From contig CM063262.1 in the NCBI GenBank assembly GCA_032158295.1, positions 4,683,394-4,747,393 of the forward strand: DNA of 64,000 nucleotides, in the 5' to 3' direction. This stretch comes from Pycnopodia helianthoides. Lineage: Eukaryota > Echinodermata > Asteroidea > Forcipulatida > Asteriidae. Positions 10,066-20,157 of the stretch are shown piece by piece. The first letter of the stretch is position 1. Each line of letters starts with the position of its first letter. The translations under genes and the position numbers were made by a program. The notes beneath the pieces were generated by a model that ran no database searches, had not been told where the DNA came from, and saw nothing but the letters and a program-made list of their open reading frames with translations.

Positions 10066-10352
10066 CAGGGCTCGAGAATACGAGTAGTTCAACATTTTTT
10101 ACTGGACCGAAATTTATTTCACAAGACCAGAACCCAAATAAGTTTTGAACAAGCACTAAGAGAGAAGATGTATCTCATTGGTCCTTTGTGTCAGGTGTAC
10201 TTCGGCACTCAAAGAGAATTAAAAGATATTTATGAGATTCATCGTCAACATTTGTCACCAAGATATCACACATTGACATTTTATACTGCAATTATAAAAA
10301 AAAAATCACTGGCCTCGGGGGCGGCGGTCCAGTGTTAATTTCGATGCCCTGG
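10066..10352 (+). mobile_element. J element, short copy
   Basis: CAGGGCTCGAGAAT at the left, GGTCCAGTGTTAATTTCGAT and GCCCTG at the right. CATTTC precedes it (10060-10065) and recurs at 10353-10358 after one extra G, a probable 5-6 bp target duplication. Confidence 0.75.
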
Positions 10353-10452
10353 CATTTCTAATCTTCTTAAACGAGAGCTCGTGAAACTGTGGTCCCCCAT
10401 TCGGTAACTTCGGGGTGCAAATCATTGCCGAGGTCTGAATCTAGGATCAACG

Positions 10453-10836
10453 TTAAAGGCACTGGACACTATTGGTAATTACTCAAAATAATTGTTAGCA
10501 TAAAAACTTGGTAACGAGCAATGGAGAGCTGTTGATAGTATCAAACATTGTGAGAAACGGCTCCCCTCTGAAGTAACGTAGTTTTTGAGAAAGAATTGTA
10601 ATTTCTCAGTAAAATATTTGAATTGATTTTGAGACCTCACGCACGAGGTCTCGAAATCGAAATCAAGCATCTGAAAGCACACAACTTCGTGTGGCAACAC
10701 GGACAAGGGTGTTTTTTTCTTCCATTATTACCTCGCAACTTCGACGACCAATTGAGCTCAAATTTTCATATGGTTGAGATACACCAAGTGAGAAGACTGG
10801 TCTTTGACAATTACCAAAGGTGTCCAGTGTCTTTAA
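10453..10836 (+). mobile_element. TTAA MITE, H family, intact ends
   Basis: TTAA at 10453-10456 and 10833-10836. Ends TTAAAGGCACTGGACACTAT and AGGTGTCCAGTGTCTTTAA are inverted. The centre has arms GAGACCTC (10631-10638) and GAGGTCTC (10645-10652) around ACGCAC; pairing extends outward through GATTTT/GAAATC. Confidence 0.9.
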
Positions 10837-11068
10837 AATGATGGCATTTCCACCTTTTGGCAAACCCCCCTGGAGTTATAGATTTTCAAGGAGCTTTTAG
10901 AAAGAGTATCCTCCCCACTAGAGAAGTAGATCAAGGAGCAATCTTTCTTCAGATCTGACCAAAAAAAAATAACGGCTAGTTTTCAGAGATGATATTTGTC
11001 CCTTGGAAAAGAGTAGTAGCAGGTTTTTTTATCGAGGGCTGACCCACATAGTACACATAGTCTAGGCT
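10837..11068. repeat. M repeat fragment
   Basis: Phrases GTCCCTTGGAAAAGAGTAG and GAGGGCTGACCCACATAG recur in variant form at 11450-11725, 35990-36400 and 40310-40480. Boundaries are unclear. Confidence 0.45.
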
Positions 11069-11447
11069 TTAAAAGGAACTTGGTATACGATTGGTAATCA
11101 CTCTAGAAAAAATTTACGGCAATAAAAATTTACTTGGCTAGAAGTACAGCAACTTTCGATAGTACAAAGCATTTTTGAGAAATATTTCAATTCAAAATAA
11201 AGTGGATATGGAAAAAGATGTCAGTTTCTGTTAAGGATTATTCTTCATGCGTGGACATAACCCCTCCAGATTTTTGGTGACATCTCAAAAAACGCTACCA
11301 CCTTTTGAAATGAAATTCCCAGTTTAGTTTTATTGTATATATCTACATTTATATAGGATTAAAACAATCAATTGGTTCCAAAAACCAAAGGTATACTTTG
11401 CTTAGCTACTTTTTGTGCTTACAAGCAGCTCTATGAAATTGGGACCT
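11069..11447 (+). mobile_element. TTAA MITE, E family, fused to B fragment
   Basis: Begins TTAAAAGGAACTTGGTATAC and has ATATGGAAAAAGATGTCAGT, TGCGTGGACATAACCCCTCC and ACCAAAGGTATACTTTGC in family order. At 11401 it passes directly into a B-element end (TAGCTACTTTTTGTGCTT ... CTATGAAATTGGGA). Confidence 0.7.
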
Positions 11448-11449
11448 GG

Positions 11450-11730
11450 CATGATATTTGGTCCTTGGAAAAAAAGAAAAAAAGAAGGAACGTTTTTTTT
11501 TTAGCACAAGGGCTGAAACCTACTCGTTCATTATGGTGATGGGGTAAACAAGCTTTTCAGGCTATTAATAATCAGCTCTGTCTTTTCAACTGTCAGACTC
11601 TTAAACAAAAATAGCATCTAATCAATCTATTATTCAATCACAGTTTTCTTCCGATTTTTCCCCAAGGGGGAAACTAGTGGAAATCAGAGTAAAGCAGGAA
11701 GAATATCGCGCCTGGTATACTGATGATGCG
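11450..11730. repeat. M repeat fragment
   Basis: GGTCCTTGGAAAAAAAG, CACAAGGGCTGAAACCTAC and AAGCAGGAAGAATATCGCG recur in the duplicated block at 35990-36400. Confidence 0.45.
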
Positions 11731-12826
11731 CACAACAATCCCAGACAAAACATACACCGTATTTTTTTTCTTCTCACGATGTTTTCACTAAAACGGAACT
11801 AATTTGATGATATTTTTGCAGGTTTATTGAACGCTGTATTTAGTATTGATCCAAAAAACTAGAAGATGGCAATGAGTCTACTTTTCCAATGAAAAAAAAC
11901 CACAACCCCCCCCCCCAAAAAAAAACCAACGATTGTATTTCATCCCCTCAAACCAGACTTTCATTTTATTCCTTGACGATCCCCAGACGGCTGGATCGCA
12001 TATTTTTCCCCCAAACCCATGGCCTTTTGACCTAAATGGCACCACATTTACCCATCCATGGAGCTGCACATAGACAGATAATAATTCAATTGCAGAAGGA
12101 GAGAGTCGGTGTAGTGTATATATTCAACGTCGGATTCCCCCCCGCCCCCCCCTTGCTGGGCCTCTCCATTTGACCCAGACACTATAATCACCTGACCGTT
12201 GTGCATATGATTAACAATCGACCTTTGAAATTTTAACACTTCATATACCTATAACAGTCTGCCCCTGTGTGTCTAGATTAATACCATTCATTACACAGAA
12301 AACATATCAAATTCAAAGTATCGGGCCTACACCCTAAAAAACTAAAACAGCTAATTCCCATCCTTCCTCGGGAAAATTTTTCCACAAAAGTCCTTGCCGG
12401 TGAAGAATTTGAAAATAATTTTCCCAGTTGGCATTTTTATTTATTACGTCCAATCAATATAGAATATAAGAGAATTCGGTTCTGTAGCCGGGTGTAATAT
12501 GTTTTCTTGTCTGTGGCCGAGTATTAACAATATTGTGTACAAAGGACTGCACCACTTTTTGAGACAGGGGTGTTTCAAACGGCGATAGTCGAGAAGGGTG
12601 ATGTTCAGTTGAATAAATAATGAACAAAGCAAAGACTTCGGGACAATATTCCTCAAAATTTGAAGAATGTGCATTGCAGCGCTGTGAACAATTACCCTAA
12701 AGTCGGTCAAAATGAATCAGATCGTCCATTTTATTGAAGTTCTTTACTTCTCTTATTCTAGAGCGAGAACTCTTCAGATTTAACGAGACATTTGAACAGA
12801 CAAAAATAATCCAAATAAAACATATC
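11731..12826. other. unassigned sequence
   Basis: A minus frame at 12444-12710 (88 codons) has no recognisable domain. Poly-C/poly-A tracts lie near 11905 and 12138. Nothing firm. Confidence 0.3.
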
Positions 12827-13019
12827 TTAAAAAACAAAAAAAATCAAAAATAAATTTTTTAAAAAGGCTGCATCTTTCATCACGCCCTCTAAATTACATT
12901 TGCGGTTTGAATCACCGATTTCGGTCAACGAGAACCTCCGACGATAGTGTTCCGTCTGCTCATCGAGCATCGAGGAATCCCAGACACTAAAGGCAATCCG
13001 TGCGGTTCGAGACGCACAG
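12827..13019 (-). CDS. possible minus-strand exon, unknown product
   Basis: I do not recognise this protein. On the minus strand a pyrimidine-rich stretch ending TTTTTGGCAG would be an acceptor, and from 13019 the frame reads CASRTARIAFSVWDSSMLDE, continues through YRRRFSLTEIG, and ends at a stop near 12827. The block 12880-13030 is distinctly richer in CpG than its surroundings, and the composition (Arg, Glu, Asp, Trp) is coding-like. A GTAAGT at about 13072 on the same strand is too near and out of phase to be the partner donor. It may instead be a promoter-proximal CpG-rich segment. Confidence 0.22.
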
Positions 13020-13099
13020 CTGCCAAAAAGCCCAAAGTACAAGCTTAGCAAATATTCGAATGAATAACTTACGTGGGAACCGGTCACAAACAGTACAAG

Positions 13100-13618
13100 T
13101 GTAACGTGGTATTTTGTTTTTTGCGGCTGGTAACCTTGGTTATACTTAGATGACTTTTTGCGCTTAATACAATTGGGGGCCGCAGATTACATGCATAGTG
13201 TGTGGGTGGAGTTGTACAACGCATTTGACTTGCCGTAATTATCAAAACAACTCATTCCGTATCGGGTTTTGTTGCGCACCAGCTGCTCTTTTACATGCAA
13301 TGTTTTAGCAGCGGTCTTCGGAGAGAGTGAACAGGATTTTCAATCTTTGAAATTCATGAAGTGATTCCCAATAAATACATTCAGATTTCACGCTCGTTCG
13401 TGATTTTGGGTGAAACACAAAAGGCTCGAGTTAATTGCGTATTGTTCATAACGCTAATGCAATAAACGTACCTCTGGGTCTGGAAGCAATCTGGCTTTCT
13501 ACCAGTACTCAGACATGTAAATTGCACTACTAAAAAAAGGGGGAGGAATCTGCTTCGACACAAATATTTGTTTTTCGGTGCCTTGAGAAAAAAAAAAGGC
13601 AATTCATTCGGTCCGCTG
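13100..13618. other. unassigned, moderately CpG-rich
   Basis: No confident gene. If the preceding minus-strand exon is real, its promoter or first exon could lie here, but no start codon and donor pair with matching phase was found. Confidence 0.25.
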
Positions 13619-13820
13619 CAGAGCTGCCAACATTTGCATCTGGCAATCAGGGAGATTTTGTACGACAATCGGGGAGATATTTACAACTATATTCAATATA
13701 ACAGGGTAAATGTTTCCACAATCAGGGAGATTTTCAAATTAGTTCATCAGAACGTGGAAAGATTGGTTTATTTTTTTTTCAGGGAATTTTCTGCAGAATC
13801 AGGGAGAGTTGGCAGCTCTG
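13619..13820. mobile_element. I element, complete, 6-bp TSD
   Basis: CAGAGCTGCCAACATTTGCA at the left and GAGTTGGCAGCTCTG at the right give a 13-bp perfect inverted repeat. CCGCTG occurs at 13613-13618 and 13821-13826. Length 202 bp. No coding capacity. Confidence 0.9.
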
Positions 13821-13877
13821 CCGCTGAGGAGAAGCTGCGCGCCTGGGTACTAAGGCTGTAATAGGGCACTTCAGATC

Positions 13878-13925
13878 TGGGCCCAATTTTATAGAGCTGC
13901 TTGCACCAAAAGTAGCTAAGCACAA
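13878..13925. mobile_element. B element fragment
   Basis: GGGCCCAATTTTATAGAGCTG followed by AAAAGTAGCTAAGCACAACA, then direct fusion to J sequence. Confidence 0.7.
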
Positions 13926-14523
13926 CATTTGGGGGGGGGGAAATCCACAAGACCGCAGGACATGTACCTAAAAATGTTTACTGGACCAGACATAGTTTTA
14001 CAAGACCAGATTCAAACTGAGAAAAGACCTCCTTGCACAGTTTAGCATGCATTTAATTGAACAAGCACTAAGACATGTGAGAGAAGATTTACCTCATTTC
14101 TCTGTAAGGGTGTTAAGTATATTTCAATCATTACTCAAAAGAATTGAAAGGTTATTTCTTTTTTATCAGACGCAAAGTCAACATTTGAACATAATTTGTG
14201 TCTGTTCAAGATATTATAGAGTCAAGGTTTTAGCCAGGATTTGGCAAAAGGGTGTCCAAATTTACTGGAAATTTAAAAATGAGGTGTCCAAATTGTTCAC
14301 TTACAACACATTTAAATGACCGATAAAACAGGGTGTCCAAATTTGAAACAGGGTGTCCAAAAGACACCCAGACACCCATTTGGCTAACAGTCTGTATAGA
14401 GTGAGGTACATGTATTGTTACTGAAATGAAAAACACAAGACTGCCGGACTTGTCCGTCATGAGTTTACTGGCCCAATGCTAAAATCACTGGCCTCTGGTC
14501 TGCAAGCATAAAATTCAAGCCCT
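13926..14523 (+). mobile_element. J element interrupted by K repeat
   Basis: J sequence starts in its poly-G block, then AAATCCACAAGACCGCAGGA; the right end is CAAGCCCTG. Between about 14223 and 14390 lies repeat K (TTTTAGCCAGGATTTGG, then repeated GGGTGTCCAAATTT), after which J resumes with ATAGAGTGAGGTACATGTAT. Confidence 0.7.
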
Positions 14524-15019
14524 GGCTGTTACATTCTTATACAGGCAATTTTGAAGTTCATTTCTTGTGAATTTCCATGACATTAATCATTGAGCGGCAC
14601 TGAATTCGATCTTTTGACTTTAAACCCCAAATTCCAGTGTGGAATATACAGAGACCATTCACTGCTGACTTCCAATGATGTCACGTTTTGAATATTGAAC
14701 TCTGAAAAATAAAATTACGTTTTAAACCATTTTTAACTTGAGGTTAGAGACTAGTATTTCCTCCCTCCCACATTCATACGGACTCTATCTATTAAAAAAT
14801 TAGTGCATCATAAAACTAAACTTGACATTAGAGACTTTAAGGTTACGAGCATTAGGAAGGATTTAACTCAGGGTTACGCTTTGTCCGTCATGATCAATTT
14901 TTTCAATTATCACTCAATTAAAAAAATATATATAATACAAAAAAAGTAGCCCAAAACAACCATAATGCATAAGACCAGACACAGCTGGAAAGTTCACAAG
15001 GTCAACGAGCAAATAAAAC
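14524..15019. other. unassigned sequence
   Basis: AT-rich; nothing recognised. Confidence 0.4.
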
Positions 15020-15403
15020 TTAAAGGAACATTACAGAATTGGTTTATGCTAACAAAACAGTTGCTGGCAGTGTAAGCACTTTATGTAATCCACCATATAC
15101 ATAAACTGACAAACCTGTAGAAGTTTGAGATCGATCGGCCATCTGGGTCACAAGAAAATAGTGAAAAACCGATTACACATTTGCATGAAATCGTATAGAT
15201 TCAACAAATGAATAAAACGCTCACTGAGCGATAAACTCCAATCGGAAAATTAGTTTATTCATTTCTCATCAAATATGGCATTTCAGACAGAAATATTTCA
15301 AGGGATGTTTTCTACTATCATCATCATTAGACCGTGTAAGTTTTATGTAAATCTGTGATCAAAAGTATATTTTACAATTACCAATTCTGTAATGTTCCTT
15401 TAA
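15020..15403 (+). mobile_element. TTAA MITE, C family, intact ends
   Basis: TTAA at 15020-15023 and 15400-15403. Ends TTAAAGGAACATTACAGAAT and ATTCTGTAATGTTCCTTTAA are perfect inverted repeats. Central CGCTCACTGAGCG lies within a longer AATGAATAAA/TTTATTCATT pairing. Other copies: 36737, 53588, 56494, 63914. Confidence 0.92.
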
Positions 15404-15873
15404 TGACATATACTGTCTGTGAATTATGAGGGCCTACTATTATTATTATTATTATTATTCATAGTTTATTAAAATGTTTATATGTAGGCCTACAATCCGT
15501 TGCAAGAGGCAAAGTTGCAACGAATTGTACATATACAAAATTACATGATTTTAAAATGGTAAAATTGGCACAAAAAAATATTTTAAAAAACATGAAAACT
15601 ATATCTACAGGCTGAATAATTAAAATATACCACAATGTGGAAAAAGGAGCGACAAAACGGCTGGAACTTCAGTTAGAAGATAAACAAGTATTAGACAAAA
15701 TAAAATAAGAAACAACTAAGAGAAAATGCCAACGCATCAAGCTGTAAAAACACTCGAGTCAGACCTCAATTTGCATTAAAATAAATGTGTAAAAAGAACA
15801 AAGTAGCTAGTAAATTACAATAAAAAACCAAGAAACTACTTTATTTATTCTCGTTGAGAATTTCTGCCACCGA
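15404..15873. other. (TTA)n microsatellite and AT-rich retroelement-like tail
   Basis: TAT repeats at 15438-15462 are followed by TTTATTAAAATGTTTATATG and A-rich sequence. The arrangement resembles the 3' end of a LINE on the minus strand, also suggested at 17846 and 52760; no coding part remains. Confidence 0.35.
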
Positions 15874-16176
15874 CAGGGTTCTGCCCAGGATTTCTGTAGT
15901 GGTGGAAAAATGTTTCCCTGGAAACCATTGCGAGATTGATCAGTTACACGGTAGATCATATAAATAGACACAAATCAAAAAAGCACTCATAATTAATGGC
16001 TTCAGATACCATTTGTACTGGTAAAAATCCAATTTTACATTTCGTTGAAAACCTTTGAAAAGGAAATTGCAAGTGTAATTAAAAAATTGATAAAATGTGT
16101 GGTGGTCGGAAACAGAGAAAACTCCGCCAGTGGTGGTTGGGGTTTTCCGGCACCGACCACTGTGGGCAGAACCCTG
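15874..16176 (+). mobile_element. F element
   Basis: CAGGGTTCTGCCCAGGATTT at the left and CTGTGGGCAGAACCCTG at the right form the inverted ends. Interior landmarks are GGTGGAAAAATGTTTCCCTG and ATCAGTTACACGGTAGATCA. No clean target duplication (ACCGA versus ACTGA). Confidence 0.85.
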
Positions 16177-16223
16177 ACTGAGTGATGTGGTTTATTGTAG
16201 ATTCAACTGCACTTAATCATAAA

Positions 16224-16475
16224 CAAGACTTGTTTAATTAAATTGTCAATTTTATTGCTGGTCATTTTGGGTTGTCACCGTGCAGATTGATGCATGAAGG
16301 CTTTTTAAGATAAATTACAGCAATGTTTTGGGGTTAAGGGCCCGGCCAATCAGAATGATCAATAATTAGCAATTTCAATCAAGACATGTTTAATTAAATT
16401 GTCAATTTTAGTGCTGGTCATTTGGAGTTGTCTCTGGGCAGACTGATGCATGAAGGCTTTAAAGGTAAAATTAAA
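16224..16475. repeat. 155-bp tandem duplication
   Basis: AAGACTTGTTTAATTAAATT at 16226 and AAGACATGTTTAATTAAATT at 16380 start two diverged units; both run through TGCTGGTCATTT and GATGCATGAAGGCTTT. Confidence 0.75.
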
Positions 16476-17213
16476 ACGCCCTACTTTATTTTTTACATTT
16501 TACTCATGTAAAAGTACATGTTATGACCAGTTTGGACACATTTTGATTTTGTTTTTGGGGTTAGATTCTTTCCCTGATTTGCGGCAAATTTGTACATCCT
16601 TTTTCTTAATTTGTCCACCCTCGGTCACCCTATTCCAAAATTCTAGACAAAAGACCTTTCTAAGCTAATAAATAGGTCGGTAGGAATTTGGGAATACAAA
16701 AAATAGTTAGCATACAATCCCCAAAGTGAAGTAAATTATTCATGATTATGACATGAAGCATCAAATTAGGCAAACTAATTGAGCGAGACAAATTAATTCA
16801 GCCACTAAGGTTGCCGAGGTCAGACTAAAAAAGTAGGTCAATAAAAAGCCTTCTCTGGTCATCCCTGACCGGCCCGGACCGGTCAGCTGGCTAGTTGATT
16901 TATTACCTCAAGCCTGACACATTTAGGTCAATGTTGCATAAGGTTGTGAGGGGGGGAGGGCGTTAGTGCCTAGCCAAGTTTAATGGTCCTCCCAGGGTCA
17001 GTTAACTTACTGCGGTGTCCCTCGAGGGCATTTAGGCAATATGATGACCACAACACAGCAGCTTAAAGGGACAGTCTATTAATGCCTTTAAAGGGGCACT
17101 CCTTCACTGTGTCAGTTCGAGTGGCATTAGAGATTGTGGGGGGGGGGGGACCAACATATTAATGGGCCCTGATAAGGAGAAGAGTACAACTGGGTGGGCC
17201 TAATGTCATGGAG
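16476..17213. other. unassigned sequence
   Basis: A faint K-like region (GTTTGGACAC, TTTGTACATCC, TTTGTCCACCC) lies at 16530-16630. Otherwise nothing recognised. Confidence 0.35.
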
Positions 17214-17218
17214 CTACT

Positions 17219-17634
17219 CAGGGCTTCAATTTGGGGGGGGGGGAGAAATCCACAAGACCAAAGGGCTTGTGGATTTTTACTGGACCAAAAATTAATATTT
17301 TTACTGGACCAGAAATTTTTTTACAATACAATGAACCAAAATGAGTTTGAGATTTTAAATGTTATAATTGAAGAAGCACTAAAAGAAGATTGATCTAATT
17401 TGTCTTAAGGGTCAATATACGCCTATAATTCACTACTCAACAGCGTTAAAGAAATCAATCAGACTCAAAGTTAATATTTGAACACAATTTAAAAAAATAA
17501 ATAAAGATATCCACAGAGAAATGTTACTATTTCAAAAACATAAGACCGCTGGACTTGTTCGGTCATAAGTTTACTGGCCCGACGTAAAAATCACTGGCCT
17601 CGGGCCAGCGGTCAAGCGTAAATTTCGAGCCCTG
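17219..17634 (+). mobile_element. J element, complete, 5-bp TSD
   Basis: CAGGGCTTCAATTTGGGG to AATTTCGAGCCCTG, 416 bp. CTACT at 17214-17218 and 17635-17639 is the target duplication. Internal order: AAATCCACAAGACC, ACTGGACCAGAAATT, GAAGCACTAAAAGAAGATTG, GGCCTCGGGCCAGCGGTC. Confidence 0.92.
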
Positions 17635-17845
17635 CTACTTCAACATTTCACAGACCTGTAAAAAATGTGAGGGTGGCTTTATATCCATTTCAATCTTCCC
17701 CCAATAGTTCTGTACTTGTACGTCAACAGGTGGCCCATAAAGAGTCATCAATAAATAAGATTATATTTCTGGTAATGAAACCAAGGATGCCTCATAAGTG
17801 AGCTTAATCACTGTATAGCTCACAAGCCTGAGCAAACCTGTAAAT

Positions 17846-17999
17846 TATTATTATTGGTTTATTAAAAAAACTCAAACCTTGCAGCCCAAGGGCTGAATTG
17901 TGTTCAAGATACAGTCAAATGCATCACAGATTAAAAAATTACAAGACAAGATACAATAGACCAAAAATGGCTAGGAGAAAACATTAGGGTTTAAGAAGG
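17846..17999 (-). mobile_element. possible LINE 3' tail
   Basis: ATTATTATTGGTTTATTAAA followed by CTTGCAGCCCAAGGGCTG resembles the reversed 3' end of a LINE with an AAT-type tail. No RT residues are visible, so the call is tentative. Confidence 0.35.
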
Positions 18000-18240
18000 G
18001 TAAACAAGGGTGCTTGCTATGTGAACCAGAAACACCAGGATTAACCCCTACTCTTCTACGATAAGGTAGGTGTTCTAGGTTCTTTTACGTGCGTTACCAA
18101 TCCTTAGTACACGGAGCCTACAGCTGTAATGTCCCATCCGAAGGACAAAGCACTTACGGCAATGCCTCTTTCTCAAGAACACAAACGCCACGGCCGTGAC
18201 TCGAACCCACACTCTGGTGAGCTTGAGTTGGGTGCTGTTG
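18000..18240 (-). mobile_element. S3 SINE, tRNA-like head
   Basis: Minus strand has GAGTGTGGGTTCGAGTCACG (box B). The body includes the complement of TCCCATCCGAAGGACAAAGC, also seen at 33905 as CATCCGAAGGAAGAAGC. Confidence 0.7.
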
Positions 18241-18565
18241 ACCGCTCTCAGTCAAATGATAATTTTCTTGCAGTCATCGCCAAATTACACCAAACTATTT
18301 TAGTCCACTGGCACGCTCAGGATTCGAGTCCACAGTCTCTGTCAAATAAACCCAGTCTTGGGTTTTGGCAAGAAGTGCCAGCTGGCACTGAGCGATACAA
18401 ATGCACCTCGTCACGCATGATAATCATGCAAGTTTTAGTAATAATTTACAGGAGGTCCAACAAAAAAAAGTACACATCAAGGTAGCTTAGCAACATCATT
18501 CGTGTTGGTCATTGCTGAAAGTGTTAAACCATGGGACCTATTCTCTGATCACAAGGGTTTAAAAC
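18241..18565. other. unassigned sequence
   Basis: A frame continuing from the SINE runs to 18485 but has no domain. Confidence 0.35.
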
Positions 18566-18885
18566 TTAAAGGTATTATACAGGATTGGTAGAGCTGACAA
18601 AATAGTCGCAGACAGTGTTCATGTTTTGTGTGACTCGACATGCGAGAACAAACAAACCTGTGAAAGTTTGAGCTCAATTGGTCATTGAGGTCACGAGAAA
18701 ATAGTGAAAAGAGACCTTATGTGTTTTCTGTTTTTTCAAACTATTGTTTTACTAATTTCTCAGAAACGATAGCATTTTAGGCAGAAATATTTTAAGGAAC
18801 CCTTTCTACTATTAGTTACTTTAAATCATGTAAGTTATGTGTGAATCTGTTTTTCGATCTTACCAATAGTGTACAGGGCCTTTAA
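18566..18885 (-). mobile_element. TTAA MITE, D family, lacking central palindrome
   Basis: TTAA at 18566-18569 and 18882-18885 with D ends in reverse orientation. Where other copies carry AATTATCGCGCGCGATAATT, this one reads TTTTTTCAAACTATTGTTTT, so the palindrome has been deleted. Confidence 0.88.
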
Positions 18886-19106
18886 ACCTAAGCTACCATT
18901 TAGTTTTTATAATTGAGCAGTTCGTAATCCTCATAAACCACCACCTGCGAGAATCGGATTCCTCCTACCAGAGTCAGACATACATCAGGGCTCTCTCAGC
19001 ACTGGAGAAGTAGCTCATTGAGCAGGATTTCTTTACTTGGAAAAAAAGTAACGGCTGATGTCCTTAATACTAGGCTAACATAAAAAGTCTGAATTCAGGT
19101 AAAACT
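18886..19106. other. unassigned, possible M fragment
   Basis: TTGGAAAAAAAGTAACGGCTG near 19038 resembles the M repeat. Otherwise nothing. Confidence 0.3.
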
Positions 19107-19559
19107 ATGCAATGTCTCTTTCCTCCTACGATTGACACATTCCATGATTTGAGGAGAATATTTCTGAAGTTTGAAGCACTTTTTAAATTAGTTTCAGAGA
19201 CCGTTCACCAATTAACTTTCAACGTTACCACAACCAATCATTCAGAACTTTTCACATTTTGTCGTACCTTTGCAGCTGTTTTTAATGACCCGTTAATTGC
19301 TGTAATTATATGTCACCTTACTGAAACGAAAACATTAGACATGCGTGCAGAGTGCTGGTGTACAAAACAAACGCACACATTTCATCGGAGTCTGGGGGAA
19401 ACATTTAACTTAGGTCTTGCGAAACTTCCGTTCTCGTACACACTTCACTTGGCACTGCGGCATTTGCCGCGAATAGCAATAAACAAAAGTTGCAGTTTCA
19501 AGATCGAAAACGCAAAAGTCGTCTCACTCGTCTGCTCACAGAAACATCCGGCAAGTTAG
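19107..19559 (+). CDS. unrecognised 150-codon frame
   Basis: I do not recognise this protein. The ATG at 19107 opens 150 codons ending before TAG, with no signal peptide, transmembrane segment or repeat. The sequence is rich in His, Thr, Leu and Cys. The 3' third (19360-19560) is CpG-richer than its surroundings and on the minus strand looks more like a 5' exon or promoter. It does not match any repeat family found elsewhere in the window. Chance openness remains the simplest explanation. Confidence 0.12.
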   Translation: MQCLFPPTIDTFHDLRRIFLKFEALFKLVSETVHQLTFNVTTTNHSELFTFCRTFAAVFNDPLIAVIICHLTETKTLDMRAECWCTKQTHTFHRSLGETFNLGLAKLPFSYTLHLALRHLPRIAINKSCSFKIENAKVVSLVCSQKHPAS

Positions 19560-19599
19560 CGTGCCTTTTGCTTTGCTTACGGTTAACAGGGCTTATGAA

Positions 19600-19672
19600 G
19601 TAGAAGTTCTGCTAATGGCCGCGCAGTAAGCAGAAAACGTCTGCTTACAAGCTTTTTTAAAGTTGGGCCCAG
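19600..19672. mobile_element. B element end, degenerate
   Basis: GTAAGCAGAAAACGTCTGCT followed by AAGTTGGGCCC resembles the 3' end of B. Confidence 0.45.
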
Positions 19673-20011
19673 GCCAGTGTGGAAGATAACATAGCTCAAA
19701 AAGTTTGTGTTCTGAATTGTTGTTCATCAATCTGGGCGTTTCTTGCAGGAAACAGTGAAGAACCCTTAGTTTGGATGTCAATATCTGTTTAAGAGTTCTT
19801 GTAGATTTGAATTAACACTTTGATTTACACAGAAAATATTTCAGAATGATAACAACATTGAAGTAAACAATGGAGTTTGTGGTCTTAGAGAACAGAATGT
19901 AAAAAGAAAGACATCACAAATAGTTCTGATTTCTGTTAACCACACTACTACAAAACAACACGTAAAACAATTTCTTGACCAACACATTACCCTTTAGAGA
20001 CCATACACATG
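19673..20011. other. unassigned sequence
   Basis: No feature recognised. Confidence 0.4.
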
Positions 20012-20157
20012 TAGCGGCCGCAAGCGGCTTGTACCAAAATGCCCATAGCGGCCGCAAGCGGCTTGTACCAAAATGCCCATAGTGGCCGAAAGCTGCGAGT
20101 ACTAAAATGCCCATAGCGGCCGCAAGCAGCTTGTACCAAAATGCCCTTGGCGGCCGC
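20012..20157. repeat. 34-bp tandem repeat containing NotI sites
   Basis: Repeat of TAGCGGCCGCAAGCGGCTTG plus 14 bp, at an exact 34-bp period. GCGGCCGC occurs at 20014, 20048, 20116 and 20150; the unit at 20082 has lost it (GTGGCCGA). Minus-strand frames across it give a low-complexity repeated peptide, not a gene. Confidence 0.95.

Noticed and set aside
13020..13075. 53-bp minus-strand intron between GTAAGT and TTTTTGGCAG.
   Set aside because: Too short for an animal of this kind and the phases on the two sides do not match.
20012..20157. CRISPR-like array.
   Set aside because: Units are contiguous with no unique spacers, and the genome is eukaryotic.
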